Shown here piece by piece: positions 1 through 7,904 of a DNA stretch of 64,000 nt (its first letter is position 1; each line of letters starts with the position of its first letter). Under the pieces are notes generated by a model that was not told where the DNA came from, did no database searches, and was given only the letters and a program-made list of their open reading frames with translations. Source of the stretch: Hyphomicrobium sp. CS1BSMeth3 (GTDB lineage: Bacteria; Pseudomonadota; Alphaproteobacteria; Rhizobiales; Hyphomicrobiaceae); assembly GCF_900117415.1 (NCBI RefSeq), contig NZ_FPEI01000006.1, positions 2,108,001 to 2,172,000 of the forward strand. The letters run 5' to 3'. The translations under genes were made by a program, and so were the position numbers.

Positions 1-328
1 TAGCACTCGTAGTCTCTGGCAATCCGAGCCAAAACTCAGAGCACCATCATCGTGAGCACGCCGCGAAGCAAGCCCATTGCGATCTCCTGTGCAGGCGCCG
101 AGGCGCGGCTCGGCACTCCGTGTGCGCGAGCTTGTCGCCTGCGCTCAAAAATTGGCTGGAGCGGTGGTTTCGGGATGGCGGGGAGCTGACAGGGACTGCC
201 TCCCCCGATACCTCTTCGTCTTGAGGCATGTGACTATTTTGTATCTCGGCGTAGACCCCGATGAAGGCTGAGTGCTTTCAGGTTGACAGTGGGCGTGACT
301 TGAGGCGCATTGGTGAACGTGACGGTGA
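1..328. other. Non-coding region upstream of the B12 riboswitch
   Basis: I see no convincing gene here. Short open frames on both strands lack family features and good ribosome sites. A TTGACA box at 283-288 could be the -35 element of the promoter for the riboswitch transcript, but no clear -10 box follows. The 12-mer AGGCATGTGACT occurs at 224-235 and again at 344-355, where it forms one arm of a hairpin next to the riboswitch. Confidence 0.5.
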
Positions 329-355
329 AGTCACATGCGCGTAAGGCATGTGACT
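329..355 (+). repeat. Perfect 10-bp inverted repeat at the 5' edge of the riboswitch
   Basis: AGTCACATGC (329-338) and GCATGTGACT (346-355) are perfect reverse complements with a 7-base loop. The hairpin directly abuts the conserved GACAGGGAACACGGTG segment of the cobalamin riboswitch. It may be a peripheral stem of the aptamer or a separate leader element. Its right arm also occurs upstream at 224-235. Confidence 0.6.
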
Positions 356-525
356 GACAGGGAACACGGTGAGACGCCTGCAACGTCGAAACCGAGGCTG
401 CGCCCGCAACTGTAAGCGGCGAGTTGACTCCAAAGATGCCACTGATCGTTGGCAACAATGATCGGGAAGGCTGGAGAGCAACGCTAGAGCCGCGAGCCAG
501 GAGACCGACCGGCACGAGTCGCCCA
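340..525 (+). ncRNA. Cobalamin (adenosylcobalamin) riboswitch
   Basis: The segment carries the conserved cobalamin aptamer blocks in the right order. These are GGGAACACGGTG near 360-371, then GAAACCG, the B12-box core GCTGCGCCCGCAACTGTAAGC at about 397-417, GCCACTG near 438, GGGAAGG near 464 and GCCAGGAGACCG at about 495-506. It lies upstream of a TonB-dependent receptor gene, the classic target of this riboswitch, so B12 binding is expected to lower receptor expression. The exact 5' and 3' ends are approximate. Confidence 0.95.
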
Positions 526-670
526 TCCTCCGTGCGGGCCGCGCGGTGGAACGGTTACCCGTAGTGGCGACTGATGTGCAACCGATTGGGAGCGACGTCA
601 GCAATGCCCGGGGTCTTCATCTCACTCTGACATGTTGAGATCCTTCTGCTCGTAAGAGCGAGCCCGCATA

Positions 671-709
671 GAAGGCGTGCCCTTAGCGCGCCCGAGCGGT
701 CGCCTTTTT
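671..709 (+). terminator. Candidate riboswitch-controlled intrinsic terminator
   Basis: AAGGCG (672-677) can pair with CGCCTT (701-706), with GC-rich inner sequence, and a run of T ends the element (CCTTTTTG). It lies in the long leader between the aptamer and the receptor start, where an expression platform is expected. The longest open frame of the receptor would begin inside this stem, which argues for the start at 779. Ligand-dependent switching is inferred. Confidence 0.55.
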
Positions 710-778
710 GCTGCAGGAGATTCTGGGCCTATGAGCGCCGTTGCTTCCGTCATCATTGGCGACGGGGGTAGGGGGAAA

Positions 779-2716
779 ATGAGAGGCAAGTATCGTGTCT
801 GCGCTGCTGCGCGGGCGTCTAGCGTATCAGTTGTTGCTCTTGCGGTGGCCTGCGCGTTTTTGCCAGCATCTTCGGCCAACGCCCAAGATGTCACTCCCCT
901 CGAAGGGATCGTGATCTACTCGGCTAACCGGACGCCTACCGACGCGGCCAAGGTCGGCTCATCGGTCGAGGTGATTACCGAAGAAGAGATCAAGGCGCGA
1001 GCACAGACCTACGTTAAGGACTACATCGAGACGCTGCCCGGCGTAAATTTCTCGCAGGCCGGCGGTCCCGGTGGGACTTCCACAATCAGCCTTCGCGGGA
1101 CCACGGGCGGCTATGTCAAGGTCCTGGTCGACGGCATCGATATCAGCGACCCATCGAACACCGTGACTGCTGCACACTTCGAGCATCTGCTCGTTGGGGA
1201 CGTCGCGCGCATCGAGGTCCTGAAGGGCTCACAAAGCGGCCTCTATGGCGGCGACGCCGTCGGCGGTGTCATCACCATTGAGACGAAAGCTGCACGCAAG
1301 CTCGGCTTCTCGCAGAGTGGTGGCGCAGAGTATGGCGCTTACAATACATGGCGCGGCGCCTATACCGCCGGTTACTTGGCTGCCGATGGCAGCAACATAT
1401 CACTCACGGTGCAGGGGGTGAGTACGGACGGCTTTTCGTCCGCAGCCGTAGGCCGGGAGGACGACGGCTACAAGAACCTGACATTCTCCGGTCGCGGCGA
1501 GTACTACTTGTCGCCGAGCGCCAAAATTTTCTTCGCGGCTCGCTCCATGCGCGCGCGATACGAATACGACGGCTTCCTATCTGTACCACCCTACACGTTT
1601 GGCGATGCAAATAACTACGGGACGGTCACCCAGCACGCTGGGCGCGTTGGCACCGAGTTCAAACTGCTCGACGGCGCCTTCACCAACACACTGGCCATTC
1701 AGGGCATGCGCATCGAGCGGGATAGGTATGAATGGGATGCGTTTGCTGGAGGTTTCTCGCATGGTTGGTTCGAGGGGGATCGGGTCAAGGGCGAGTACAA
1801 GGGTGTTCTGCGCTTCAACGAATCCCTCTCGCTCCTCGCGGGCGCTGACTGGGAGCGGACGGGTGCGAGGACCGAGAACACGGCGGGCCGGAACACAGCC
1901 GATGTGAGTGGCGTGTATGCCCAGCTCATGCTCGAGCCGATCGCGGGTCTCGTTCTCACGGCCGGTGGGCGCATCGACGAGCACAGTGCTTTCGGAAACT
2001 TCAACACTTATCGCCTGACCGGCGCCTATCTCGTCCCAGGCACGGAAACCAAGTTCCGAGGCAGCATGGGCACCGGCTTCCGTGCCCCGAGCCTTGATGA
2101 GTTGTACGGATCATACAGTTTTGCGCCCGAGTACGGGAACCCCAATCTTCTCCCTGAGGAAAGCGAGAGCTGGGATGCTGGCGTCGAGCAGGGCTTCCTC
2201 AATGGGCGTTTCAAAGTTGGGGCCACCTACTTCGAGATCGATACCCTCAATCTCATCACGTACAGGCCGACCTGCGGACCTCCCGGTGTGATCTGCCTGT
2301 ACAATGCACCCGGCATAACCCATCGCCAGGGCGTTGAACTCTCGGGGGGCGCAAAAATCTCGTCCGGCATTACGGTGACGGCCGGCTATACCTACACCGA
2401 TACAGAAAGAGCTGATGGCGCCCGGCTTTCACGCGTGCCGCGGCATGCGCTTGCCGTGGGGCTCAATCTCAAGCCGATGGACAAGGTCGAAGCCAATGTC
2501 CTCGTCAAATATGTTGCCGGCACGGTCGACGGCGCCAGGGAACTCGACGACTACTTGTTGGTCAATGCCAAGCTCGCTTACGAGTTCAGCCCAGGCGTGA
2601 AGGCCTATATTCGCGGCGAGAACCTGTTGGATGAGAAGTATCAAACGGTTTTCGGCTACAACACGCCTGGGCTCTCGGTTTACGGCGGTATTCAGTTTGC
2701 GTTGCCGAACAACTAA
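779..2716 (+). CDS. btuB: TonB-dependent vitamin B12 outer-membrane receptor (BtuB family)
   Basis: This 645-residue protein is an outer-membrane beta-barrel receptor, predicted to take up cobalamin or a related corrinoid using energy from TonB. A signal peptide (roughly residues 1-35, ending ...SSANAQ) is followed by a plug domain with typical TonB-dependent motifs (LPGVNFSQAGG, SLRGT, VLVDGIDISDP, IEVLKGSQSGLYGGDAVGGVI). The barrel ends in a C-terminal beta signal (GGIQFALPNN). I chose 779 because a GGGGGTAGGGGG ribosome site precedes it and the encoded start makes a clean signal peptide. The longer frame from 677 starts inside a terminator hairpin. The riboswitch upstream and cob genes downstream support cobalamin over iron as substrate. 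Confidence 0.9.
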   Translation: MRGKYRVCAAARASSVSVVALAVACAFLPASSANAQDVTPLEGIVIYSANRTPTDAAKVGSSVEVITEEEIKARAQTYVKDYIETLPGVNFSQAGGPGGTSTISLRGTTGGYVKVLVDGIDISDPSNTVTAAHFEHLLVGDVARIEVLKGSQSGLYGGDAVGGVITIETKAARKLGFSQSGGAEYGAYNTWRGAYTAGYLAADGSNISLTVQGVSTDGFSSAAVGREDDGYKNLTFSGRGEYYLSPSAKIFFAARSMRARYEYDGFLSVPPYTFGDANNYGTVTQHAGRVGTEFKLLDGAFTNTLAIQGMRIERDRYEWDAFAGGFSHGWFEGDRVKGEYKGVLRFNESLSLLAGADWERTGARTENTAGRNTADVSGVYAQLMLEPIAGLVLTAGGRIDEHSAFGNFNTYRLTGAYLVPGTETKFRGSMGTGFRAPSLDELYGSYSFAPEYGNPNLLPEESESWDAGVEQGFLNGRFKVGATYFEIDTLNLITYRPTCGPPGVICLYNAPGITHRQGVELSGGAKISSGITVTAGYTYTDTERADGARLSRVPRHALAVGLNLKPMDKVEANVLVKYVAGTVDGARELDDYLLVNAKLAYEFSPGVKAYIRGENLLDEKYQTVFGYNTPGLSVYGGIQFALPNN

Positions 2717-2746
2717 GATGGTCTGAAGGGCCATCTGCAGGTGGAT

Positions 2747-2778
2747 TTGACCGGTGGATCCCTCGATCCGCCGGTCAA
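2747..2778 (+). terminator. Strong hairpin between btuB and tonB
   Basis: A 14-base stem (2747-2760 with 2765-2778) contains a single T·G pair and a 4-base CCTC loop, with core TTGACCGG/CCGGTCAA. It begins 30 bases after the btuB stop. It could end or weaken the riboswitch transcript before tonB, or protect the btuB 3' end. There is only a short T run (GTTT) some bases downstream, so full termination is uncertain. Confidence 0.6.
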
Positions 2779-2821
2779 TGTGCGTTTCACTTGCGCCGTC
2801 TTTGGAATTGAATCGGACCGC

Positions 2822-3922
2822 ATGACGATGTCGCGCGACTGGGACGCAGTCGTTCTAGCTGTTCAACCAGGTGGGCAATCGCTCGCCGGGGCGCAGGACG
2901 ATTTACGACCTGTCATTCCGCCTTCCACAGAAGAAGGCGGCCTGCTGCGCGCAGTGTTCAAGTGTGTAAGCTTCGCCAGCTCTCTGGCACTGCATGTCGG
3001 AGCTGCCGCGGCGATGCTCGTCTGGTTCGAGCCCAAGCCCGGCGCCATCTCCGTCCCCACAGACGCCATCACGGTGGAGATCATCGCGAGTGATGTCATC
3101 GAGGCCATGGAACTCGCACCGTTGACTACGACGTCAGCGACAACAAGCGCTCCTGACGTCCAGGCCGGGAGCGCGCATGAGGCGCCGGCTAAGCAACAAT
3201 CAGACAAGATCACACCCGCAGCGGCCGATCCGGCAAACGAGGCTGCCGAGGAGGCCGATCCTAAGCCTTCGCAAGAGACAGAGCCAGTACGCGCGGCAGT
3301 CCCTCACGAGGCGGAACCGCTCGATGAAGTGCCTAAGGCCTCCGAGCAGGCTGCAGCGCGAGAGCAAGTCACAGCGAAGCTCGATGAGGCGCTGGAGAAG
3401 GTCGTGCCAAGCGGAGAGGAAGCGCCGGCCAATCCCCCTGACTTGCCCGAACAGCTCCAACCGAAGGAGAGCCGCGAAGATGACAGTCCCGCTGCTGTGA
3501 AGCCGCCTCATAAGCCGCCACCGCAAAAAGACGCGAAGGAAAAAACAGCGCAAAGCAAACAGGCAGCTAGTACGCCGTCACGCAAGGGGGGCGATCCGTC
3601 GCGCGCGACACGAACCTCGAAGGCCAATCCTTCCCGTGCCTCTGCCAGCGCAGGCGCGGCTATCAACTACGCCGCGATCGTCCGCGCTCGTGTGGCATCG
3701 CGTCGACCTCCCGGACAGGGACAGCGGGGCACTGTGTACGTTACGTTCGGCGTATCCCTGTCGGGGGGGCTCTCGTTCGCGAGCATTTCACGCTCGTCGG
3801 GCGATCCGAACCTTGATCGAAGCGTCTTGGCGGCTGTACGCAGTGCCGCGCCTTTTCCGGCACCGCCCGCGGGAGCGTCTTTGCGGCAGCGACAGTTCAG
3901 CATGCCGTTTCATTTCCAGTGA
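2822..3922 (+). CDS. tonB: TonB energy-transducer protein
   Basis: This inner-membrane protein of about 366 residues has the TonB layout. A cytoplasmic N-terminus is followed by one membrane segment (FASSLALHVGAAAAMLVWF, about residues 51-69). A long Glu/Pro/Lys/Ala-rich periplasmic linker then leads to a C-terminal TonB domain (NYAAIVRARVASRRPP...GTVYVTFGV...SSGDPNLD...AAPFPAPP). It should couple the ExbBD proton motor to the receptor next door; exbBD are not in this window. A longer frame begins with GTG at 2741, just ahead of the hairpin between the genes, so ATG 2822 (or 2828) is preferred, although the ribosome site there is weak. Confidence 0.87.
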   Translation: MTMSRDWDAVVLAVQPGGQSLAGAQDDLRPVIPPSTEEGGLLRAVFKCVSFASSLALHVGAAAAMLVWFEPKPGAISVPTDAITVEIIASDVIEAMELAPLTTTSATTSAPDVQAGSAHEAPAKQQSDKITPAAADPANEAAEEADPKPSQETEPVRAAVPHEAEPLDEVPKASEQAAAREQVTAKLDEALEKVVPSGEEAPANPPDLPEQLQPKESREDDSPAAVKPPHKPPPQKDAKEKTAQSKQAASTPSRKGGDPSRATRTSKANPSRASASAGAAINYAAIVRARVASRRPPGQGQRGTVYVTFGVSLSGGLSFASISRSSGDPNLDRSVLAAVRSAAPFPAPPAGASLRQRQFSMPFHFQ

Positions 3923-3937
3923 GAGCTGAGCGCGACT

Positions 3938-4990
3938 ATGGATGATTGGATTCACCTGCCTTGCCTTGGCCCGTCAGCCGAACATGCAGCCATCGCCGAA
4001 GCTCGCCAGAACCAATTGACGAAACCGCGCGGCGCTCTGGGGCTTCTTGAAAAGCTGGCCATCAATCTGGCCGCTCTGCAATCAACCGAGCGCCCGAGCG
4101 CCGATCGTGTGCGCATTGTAATTTTTGCCGGCGATCATGGCGTCACGGCGCAAGGCGTCTCGGCTTATCCCGCCGCCGTAACGGTGGAGATGCTTCGCAA
4201 TTTCGTCAGAGGTGGCGCGGCCATATCTGTGCTCGCGCGCGAGATCGGCGCCCCGCTCGAGGTCGTAGACGTCGGAACTCGCGCCCCTGAGCCGATCACC
4301 GGCGTAACGACGGACAAGCCGCGCTGCGGCACGCGCGACTTCTCTCTTGAAGCAGCAATGACGGCGGAGGAGGTGGCCGCATCACTTGCCAGCGGTCGCC
4401 GTGCTGTCGAGCGCGCCGCGACGGCAGGTGCCGATATTCTCATCCTTGGCGAGATGGGTATCGGCAATACGACGTCGGCAACAGCCATTGCTGCAGCCCT
4501 GCTTGCGCTGCCGCCTTCCGCATTGACCGGAGCGGGCACCGGTCTCGACGATGTGGGCATCCGCCACAAGGCCGACGTGGTGGCGCGGGCCGTGAGACGT
4601 CATGGCTTGCTGGAAGGAAACGCTGATCCACTTGACGTGCTGGTGCGCGTCGGTGGATTTGAGATCGCGGCGCTGACGGGGGCGCTCATCGCTTCTGCGC
4701 AGGCGAATGTACCCGTGCTCGTCGACGGCTTCATCGTCTCCGTTGCTGCTCTGCTGGCCGTTCGGCTGAATCCGAGTTGTCGGCCATGGCTCCTGTTTTC
4801 GCATCGCTCATCGGAAACCGGACATCAGCACGTATTGTCCGCCCTCGGTGCGGAGCCTCTTCTCGATCTCAAAATGAGATTGGGCGAAGGATCGGGAGCC
4901 GCGCTCGTGTTACCTGTCATTCGACTAGCCTGCGCGCTTCACAATCAGATGGCGACATTCGAGGAAGCGAGTGTATCGGATGCCATGTGA
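3938..4990 (+). CDS. cobT: Nicotinate-nucleotide--dimethylbenzimidazole phosphoribosyltransferase
   Basis: CobT makes alpha-ribazole 5'-phosphate from nicotinate mononucleotide and 5,6-dimethylbenzimidazole, feeding the lower ligand of cobalamin. The 350-residue protein is the usual length. It shows family landmarks: [11 protein letters not shown] near the N-terminus, [29 protein letters not shown], and [11 protein letters not shown] near the C-terminus, which carries the catalytic glutamate. It starts 15 bases after tonB, and its TGA shares one base with the ATG of the next gene (4990), so the late cob genes look translationally coupled. Confidence 0.96.
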   Translation: MDDWIHLPCLGPSAEHAAIAEARQNQLTKPRGALGLLEKLAINLAALQSTERPSADRVRIVIFAGDHGVTAQGVSAYPAAVTVEMLRNFVRGGAAISVLAREIGAPLEVVDVGTRAPEPITGVTTDKPRCGTRDFSLEAAMTAEEVAASLASGRRAVERAATAGADILILGEMGIGNTTSATAIAAALLALPPSALTGAGTGLDDVGIRHKADVVARAVRRHGLLEGNADPLDVLVRVGGFEIAALTGALIASAQANVPVLVDGFIVSVAALLAVRLNPSCRPWLLFSHRSSETGHQHVLSALGAEPLLDLKMRLGEGSGAALVLPVIRLACALHNQMATFEEASVSDAM

Positions 4991-5589
4991 TGCCGCTCAT
5001 TGATCTTATCCGACATGGTGAAGTAGAAGAGCGAGGCTTGCTTCTCGGTCGGACTGACACCGCGTTGTCGACACGCGGGTGGGACCAGTTCGAGCGGCAG
5101 ACAGCCAATCGAACGTGGGCCTCAATCAGGACTTCGCCACTGCGTCGTGCACGCGAGCCCGCAGAAAAGCTCGCCGCGCTCCTCGAGCTGCCCATCGCGA
5201 TTGACGGGGACTGGGCAGAGATGGACTTCGGCGCCTGGGATGGCCGTTCGATATTGGAACTGCGCACGGATGCTCGTATTGCCGAGCAGCTCGACGCACT
5301 CTACCGATCCTCGGATGCAGGCAGCGCGCCGGATGGGGAGAGCGGCTCGGATCTGCGGCTGCGCATTCGGCGGGCTCTCACCGCATTGGCTGAAGCGCCG
5401 GCGTCGGATCGTATTCTCGTCGCTACTCATGGAGGACCGATCCGAGCGGCGATCTCGATCGCCTGCGATATCGCCTTCGAGCGGACCTGGGCCTTTCGGA
5501 TCGACTACGGAACGCGCGTTACGCTCGCCCTGGGACGTGCCGCAAACGGCTCTACATGGGGTGAAATCATAGAGGTTGCCCAGCCATGA
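4990..5589 (+). CDS. cobC: Alpha-ribazole phosphatase-type histidine phosphatase
   Basis: This 199-residue protein belongs to the histidine phosphatase (phosphoglycerate mutase-like) superfamily. The catalytic LIRHGE motif is at residues 5-10, an RTSPLRRARE motif follows, and the second histidine lies in ATHGGPIRA. Between cobT and cobS it is expected to dephosphorylate alpha-ribazole phosphate or cobalamin phosphate in nucleotide-loop assembly. The start at 4990 overlaps the cobT stop by one base. A longer in-frame extension would overlap cobT heavily and is unlikely. Note that cobC is also used in the aerobic nomenclature for the threonine-phosphate decarboxylase, called cobD here. Confidence 0.87.
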   Translation: MPLIDLIRHGEVEERGLLLGRTDTALSTRGWDQFERQTANRTWASIRTSPLRRAREPAEKLAALLELPIAIDGDWAEMDFGAWDGRSILELRTDARIAEQLDALYRSSDAGSAPDGESGSDLRLRIRRALTALAEAPASDRILVATHGGPIRAAISIACDIAFERTWAFRIDYGTRVTLALGRAANGSTWGEIIEVAQP

Positions 5590-6320
5590 ACGTGCGCGGC
5601 CTCACACTTGCCCTGCAGTTCCTGACGCGCCTGCCGACGCCACAAGTCGAGGACTTTCGCGCTGAAGATCTATCGCGCTCGGCTGATTGGTTTCCGCTGG
5701 TAGGACTGCTGATCGGCGGGTGCGTGGCTGCCGGCGTGTGGGCAGGAAGCCATGGCACACAGTGGCTTGGCGCGCTCGTGGGCCTCGTCATCTGGGTCTG
5801 GATCACTGGCGCTCTGCATATCGACGGACTAGGTGACGTCGCCGATGCGCTTGCAGCAGCACACCGCACCCCGGAGCGCTTTCTCGAGGTTCTGCGTGAC
5901 CCGCACATTGGTGCGTTCGGCGCCATCGCAATCGTCCTGCTGCTCATGGCAAAGCTCGTACTGCTGGCCGAGATCTCGCATTCGTCAACGCTCGTCGCTC
6001 TCGTACTCGTGCCGGCATGGGCTCGCTGGGGGACGCTCGTATGGAGCTCCACCGTGCCGCCTTTGGCGAGCGGAACGGGCGAGCGGTTCTCGTGGCGCAT
6101 CAGCCAACTCAGCACGATCGCACAGGGGATTGGGCTTGCGGTGCTCAGCATCTGGCTGGCCCCGGTCCTGCTTTCGGCGCTGATCGTTGTCCCGGCGCTG
6201 AGCCTGTACTGGCGAATGCGCCTCGGTGGCATCACGGGCGATTGCCTGGGTGCCAGCGTCGAGGTGACCGAAACTCTGCTTCTGGTCGGAGTTGTGCTTG
6301 CAGCATCAAAAACCCTGTAA
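5586..6320 (+). CDS. cobS: Adenosylcobinamide-GDP ribazoletransferase (cobalamin synthase)
   Basis: CobS joins adenosylcobinamide-GDP with alpha-ribazole (phosphate) at the inner membrane, the last assembly step of cobalamin. The 244-residue product is rich in hydrophobic helices. It has the metal-binding DGLGDVADA motif (about residues 80-88) and a GDCLGASVEVTE motif near the C-terminus, with the starting FLTRLPTP segment typical of the family. Its ATG overlaps the cobC stop by four bases. Confidence 0.95.
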   Translation: MNVRGLTLALQFLTRLPTPQVEDFRAEDLSRSADWFPLVGLLIGGCVAAGVWAGSHGTQWLGALVGLVIWVWITGALHIDGLGDVADALAAAHRTPERFLEVLRDPHIGAFGAIAIVLLLMAKLVLLAEISHSSTLVALVLVPAWARWGTLVWSSTVPPLASGTGERFSWRISQLSTIAQGIGLAVLSIWLAPVLLSALIVVPALSLYWRMRLGGITGDCLGASVEVTETLLLVGVVLAASKTL

Positions 6321-6322
6321 AT

Positions 6323-6350
6323 ATGCGATCGGGCACATGCCCGCTCGCAT
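6323..6350 (+). terminator. Hairpin just after cobS
   Basis: ATGCGA-T-CGGGC pairs with GCCCG-C-TCGCAT, giving eleven pairs with one mismatch and a 4-base loop. It begins three bases past the cobS stop. No T run follows, so it may be an RNA-stabilising or attenuating element instead of a full terminator ahead of the membrane-protein gene. Confidence 0.45.
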
Positions 6351-6383
6351 CCACTCGCGCGACCAATGGAGATGGATATAGAC

Positions 6384-6944
6384 ATGGCTCAGCGGGAACT
6401 TGGCATGGAGCGGCGCCTGCTCTGGATCGGTCTGCTGACGGCGGCGAGCGTGGTGATGAGTGGCGTGTATGCCTGCGCAACGCCCTTCGCAGCTCTGGGC
6501 GCGTTGGCTGCTCTCGACAGCAACCGACGGGATGGTCTCCTGCTGATCGCCGTTGTGTGGCTGGCCAACCAGATTGTCGGCTTCGGCTTCCTCGGCTATC
6601 CGCACGAGCTTCAGGCATATGGATGGGGAATTGCCATCCTGACAGCGGCAGTCATTGGCTTCCTGGCCGCGCGCGCACTCGTCACGGCGCTCGCACCAGT
6701 GAACGCACTGGCGACCGTCGGCGCCGCCTTCCTGATCGCCTTCGTCGGCTATCAGCTCGGGCTCTACGCGGCCGCGTTTGTGCTGCCGAGCAGCTCCGGC
6801 GCATTCAGCTATGCGGTCGTGAGCTACGTGGCGACCGTCAATGCGATCGCCTTCATCGCGCTCCTGGCACTTCACTGGCTGGCATCGATGGTTGGCCTTG
6901 TACGGCCGAACACCGTGGAAGCCCGGCTCGTCGCCGCCGGCTGA
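6384..6944 (+). CDS. Small polytopic membrane protein in the cobalamin cluster
   Basis: The product (about 186 residues from ATG 6384) has five or six predicted membrane segments and no soluble domain. Sequence features are a Cys-containing ACATPFAALGALAAL segment near the first helix and a WLANQIVGFGFLGYP segment that looks conserved in character. It sits 63 bases after cobS on the same strand. That location and size are compatible with a B12-related transport protein, for instance an S-component-like solitary transporter such as BtuM, but I cannot show homology from memory and leave it unnamed. A GGAG at 6368-6371 precedes the chosen start; an ATG at 6366 in the same frame is an alternative. 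Confidence 0.75.
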   Translation: MAQRELGMERRLLWIGLLTAASVVMSGVYACATPFAALGALAALDSNRRDGLLLIAVVWLANQIVGFGFLGYPHELQAYGWGIAILTAAVIGFLAARALVTALAPVNALATVGAAFLIAFVGYQLGLYAAAFVLPSSSGAFSYAVVSYVATVNAIAFIALLALHWLASMVGLVRPNTVEARLVAAG

Positions 6945-6952
6945 TCACACGG

Positions 6953-7855
6953 CTAGGCCGGCGGCGGGCCTGGATAGAATATTGCGACTGGCGCTGCGTA
7001 GTCCGGCAGCGCCAGTGCGCTTGGAAGCTCTTCCCCCGATGCGAGGAACTGCGGCAGAAAATGCGTGTGCGCCCCGGCTGGCGATTTCCCGCCAGGCGGC
7101 GGGATAGGCGAGAATACCTCTATCCGTGCAAGCTGCGACTCCACTACGCGCGCCGGGCTTTCGGCGAGGATTGCCGCACCCGCCTTGCTGAAGACGTCCC
7201 CCCACGGCAGCCCAGCAAGCTGATTTAGCCGCATGAACAGTTCTGCGTTGCCCGTTCGGATGCAGAAACGGCTGAAGCGGCGACCGAGGCCGAAATCGAA
7301 CAGCAGCTCACGGTTGTGCCGTGCATCGATCGCATTCTGATCCGGCCCGAGCGGCGTAAACTGGCTCAGCGGCGCATCGTTGGCACGCGCGCGAGAAAAT
7401 CCGATCACGATCGGACCACCTTGCTCGAAAGCGAATGCCCTCAACCGATCGGATGCACGCAGCCGAAAGAGTGCGTCATCGGCGCGGCCAATGAGCTCCT
7501 CAGCGCCGATATGAACAGTCAGGTCCCGGCCGGGCTCGCAGGGGAATTCTGCAATCGCGCCGGGCATTCCCGTGACCCATGTCCCCTGCCGATCAATGAT
7601 GGTGCGTGCAGTCCACTCGATGATTTCGCTGCCAGTCCAAGGCATGAGCCGAACGCGCAGCGCGAGCGACGCCACGCGCTCGGGCAGCTTCTGCCAGATC
7701 GCGTCGCGGCCCTGCTCATCCAGAGAGCTCCAGGAGGCAATCTCAGCGCCGGAGCGAGCACAGCCGAGGCAGAGGCCGGTCGCCTCGTCCAGCTTGCAGA
7801 CACCGATACAGGGAGAGTGGCGCGAGCGTGGAGGGAGTGCAGCAGATGTCGTCAT
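6953..7855 (-). CDS. DUF1289-containing protein of the cobalamin cluster
   Basis: The protein of about 300 residues opens with a DUF1289 cysteine motif (CIGVCKLDEATGLCLGCAR), a small putative metal- or Fe-S-binding module. A longer C-terminal region of unknown function follows, ending in a HTHFLPQFLASGEELPSALALP-type segment split by variable residues. It lies downstream of cobD on the same strand with only 49 bases between, so the two are probably co-transcribed. The start could also be 21 bases upstream (7876). DUF1289 alone is usually about 60-80 residues, so this is a fusion. A role in cobalamin metabolism is inferred from location only. Confidence 0.75.
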   Translation of the reverse strand: MTTSAALPPRSRHSPCIGVCKLDEATGLCLGCARSGAEIASWSSLDEQGRDAIWQKLPERVASLALRVRLMPWTGSEIIEWTARTIIDRQGTWVTGMPGAIAEFPCEPGRDLTVHIGAEELIGRADDALFRLRASDRLRAFAFEQGGPIVIGFSRARANDAPLSQFTPLGPDQNAIDARHNRELLFDFGLGRRFSRFCIRTGNAELFMRLNQLAGLPWGDVFSKAGAAILAESPARVVESQLARIEVFSPIPPPGGKSPAGAHTHFLPQFLASGEELPSALALPDYAAPVAIFYPGPPPA

Positions 7856-7904
7856 AGTGCATCTCACGCACAACAATCATGCCGCGGCAAGGCCTGTGTG
7901 CGGT

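Noticed and set aside
677-778. Longer N-terminus for the BtuB-type receptor
   Set aside because: The first codon lies inside a terminator hairpin, the added residues do not resemble a signal peptide, and a strong ribosome site precedes ATG 779.
6017-7228. A 403-codon plus-strand frame across cobS and the membrane-protein gene
   Set aside because: It overlaps two well-supported genes in another frame and shows Arg-rich shadow composition.
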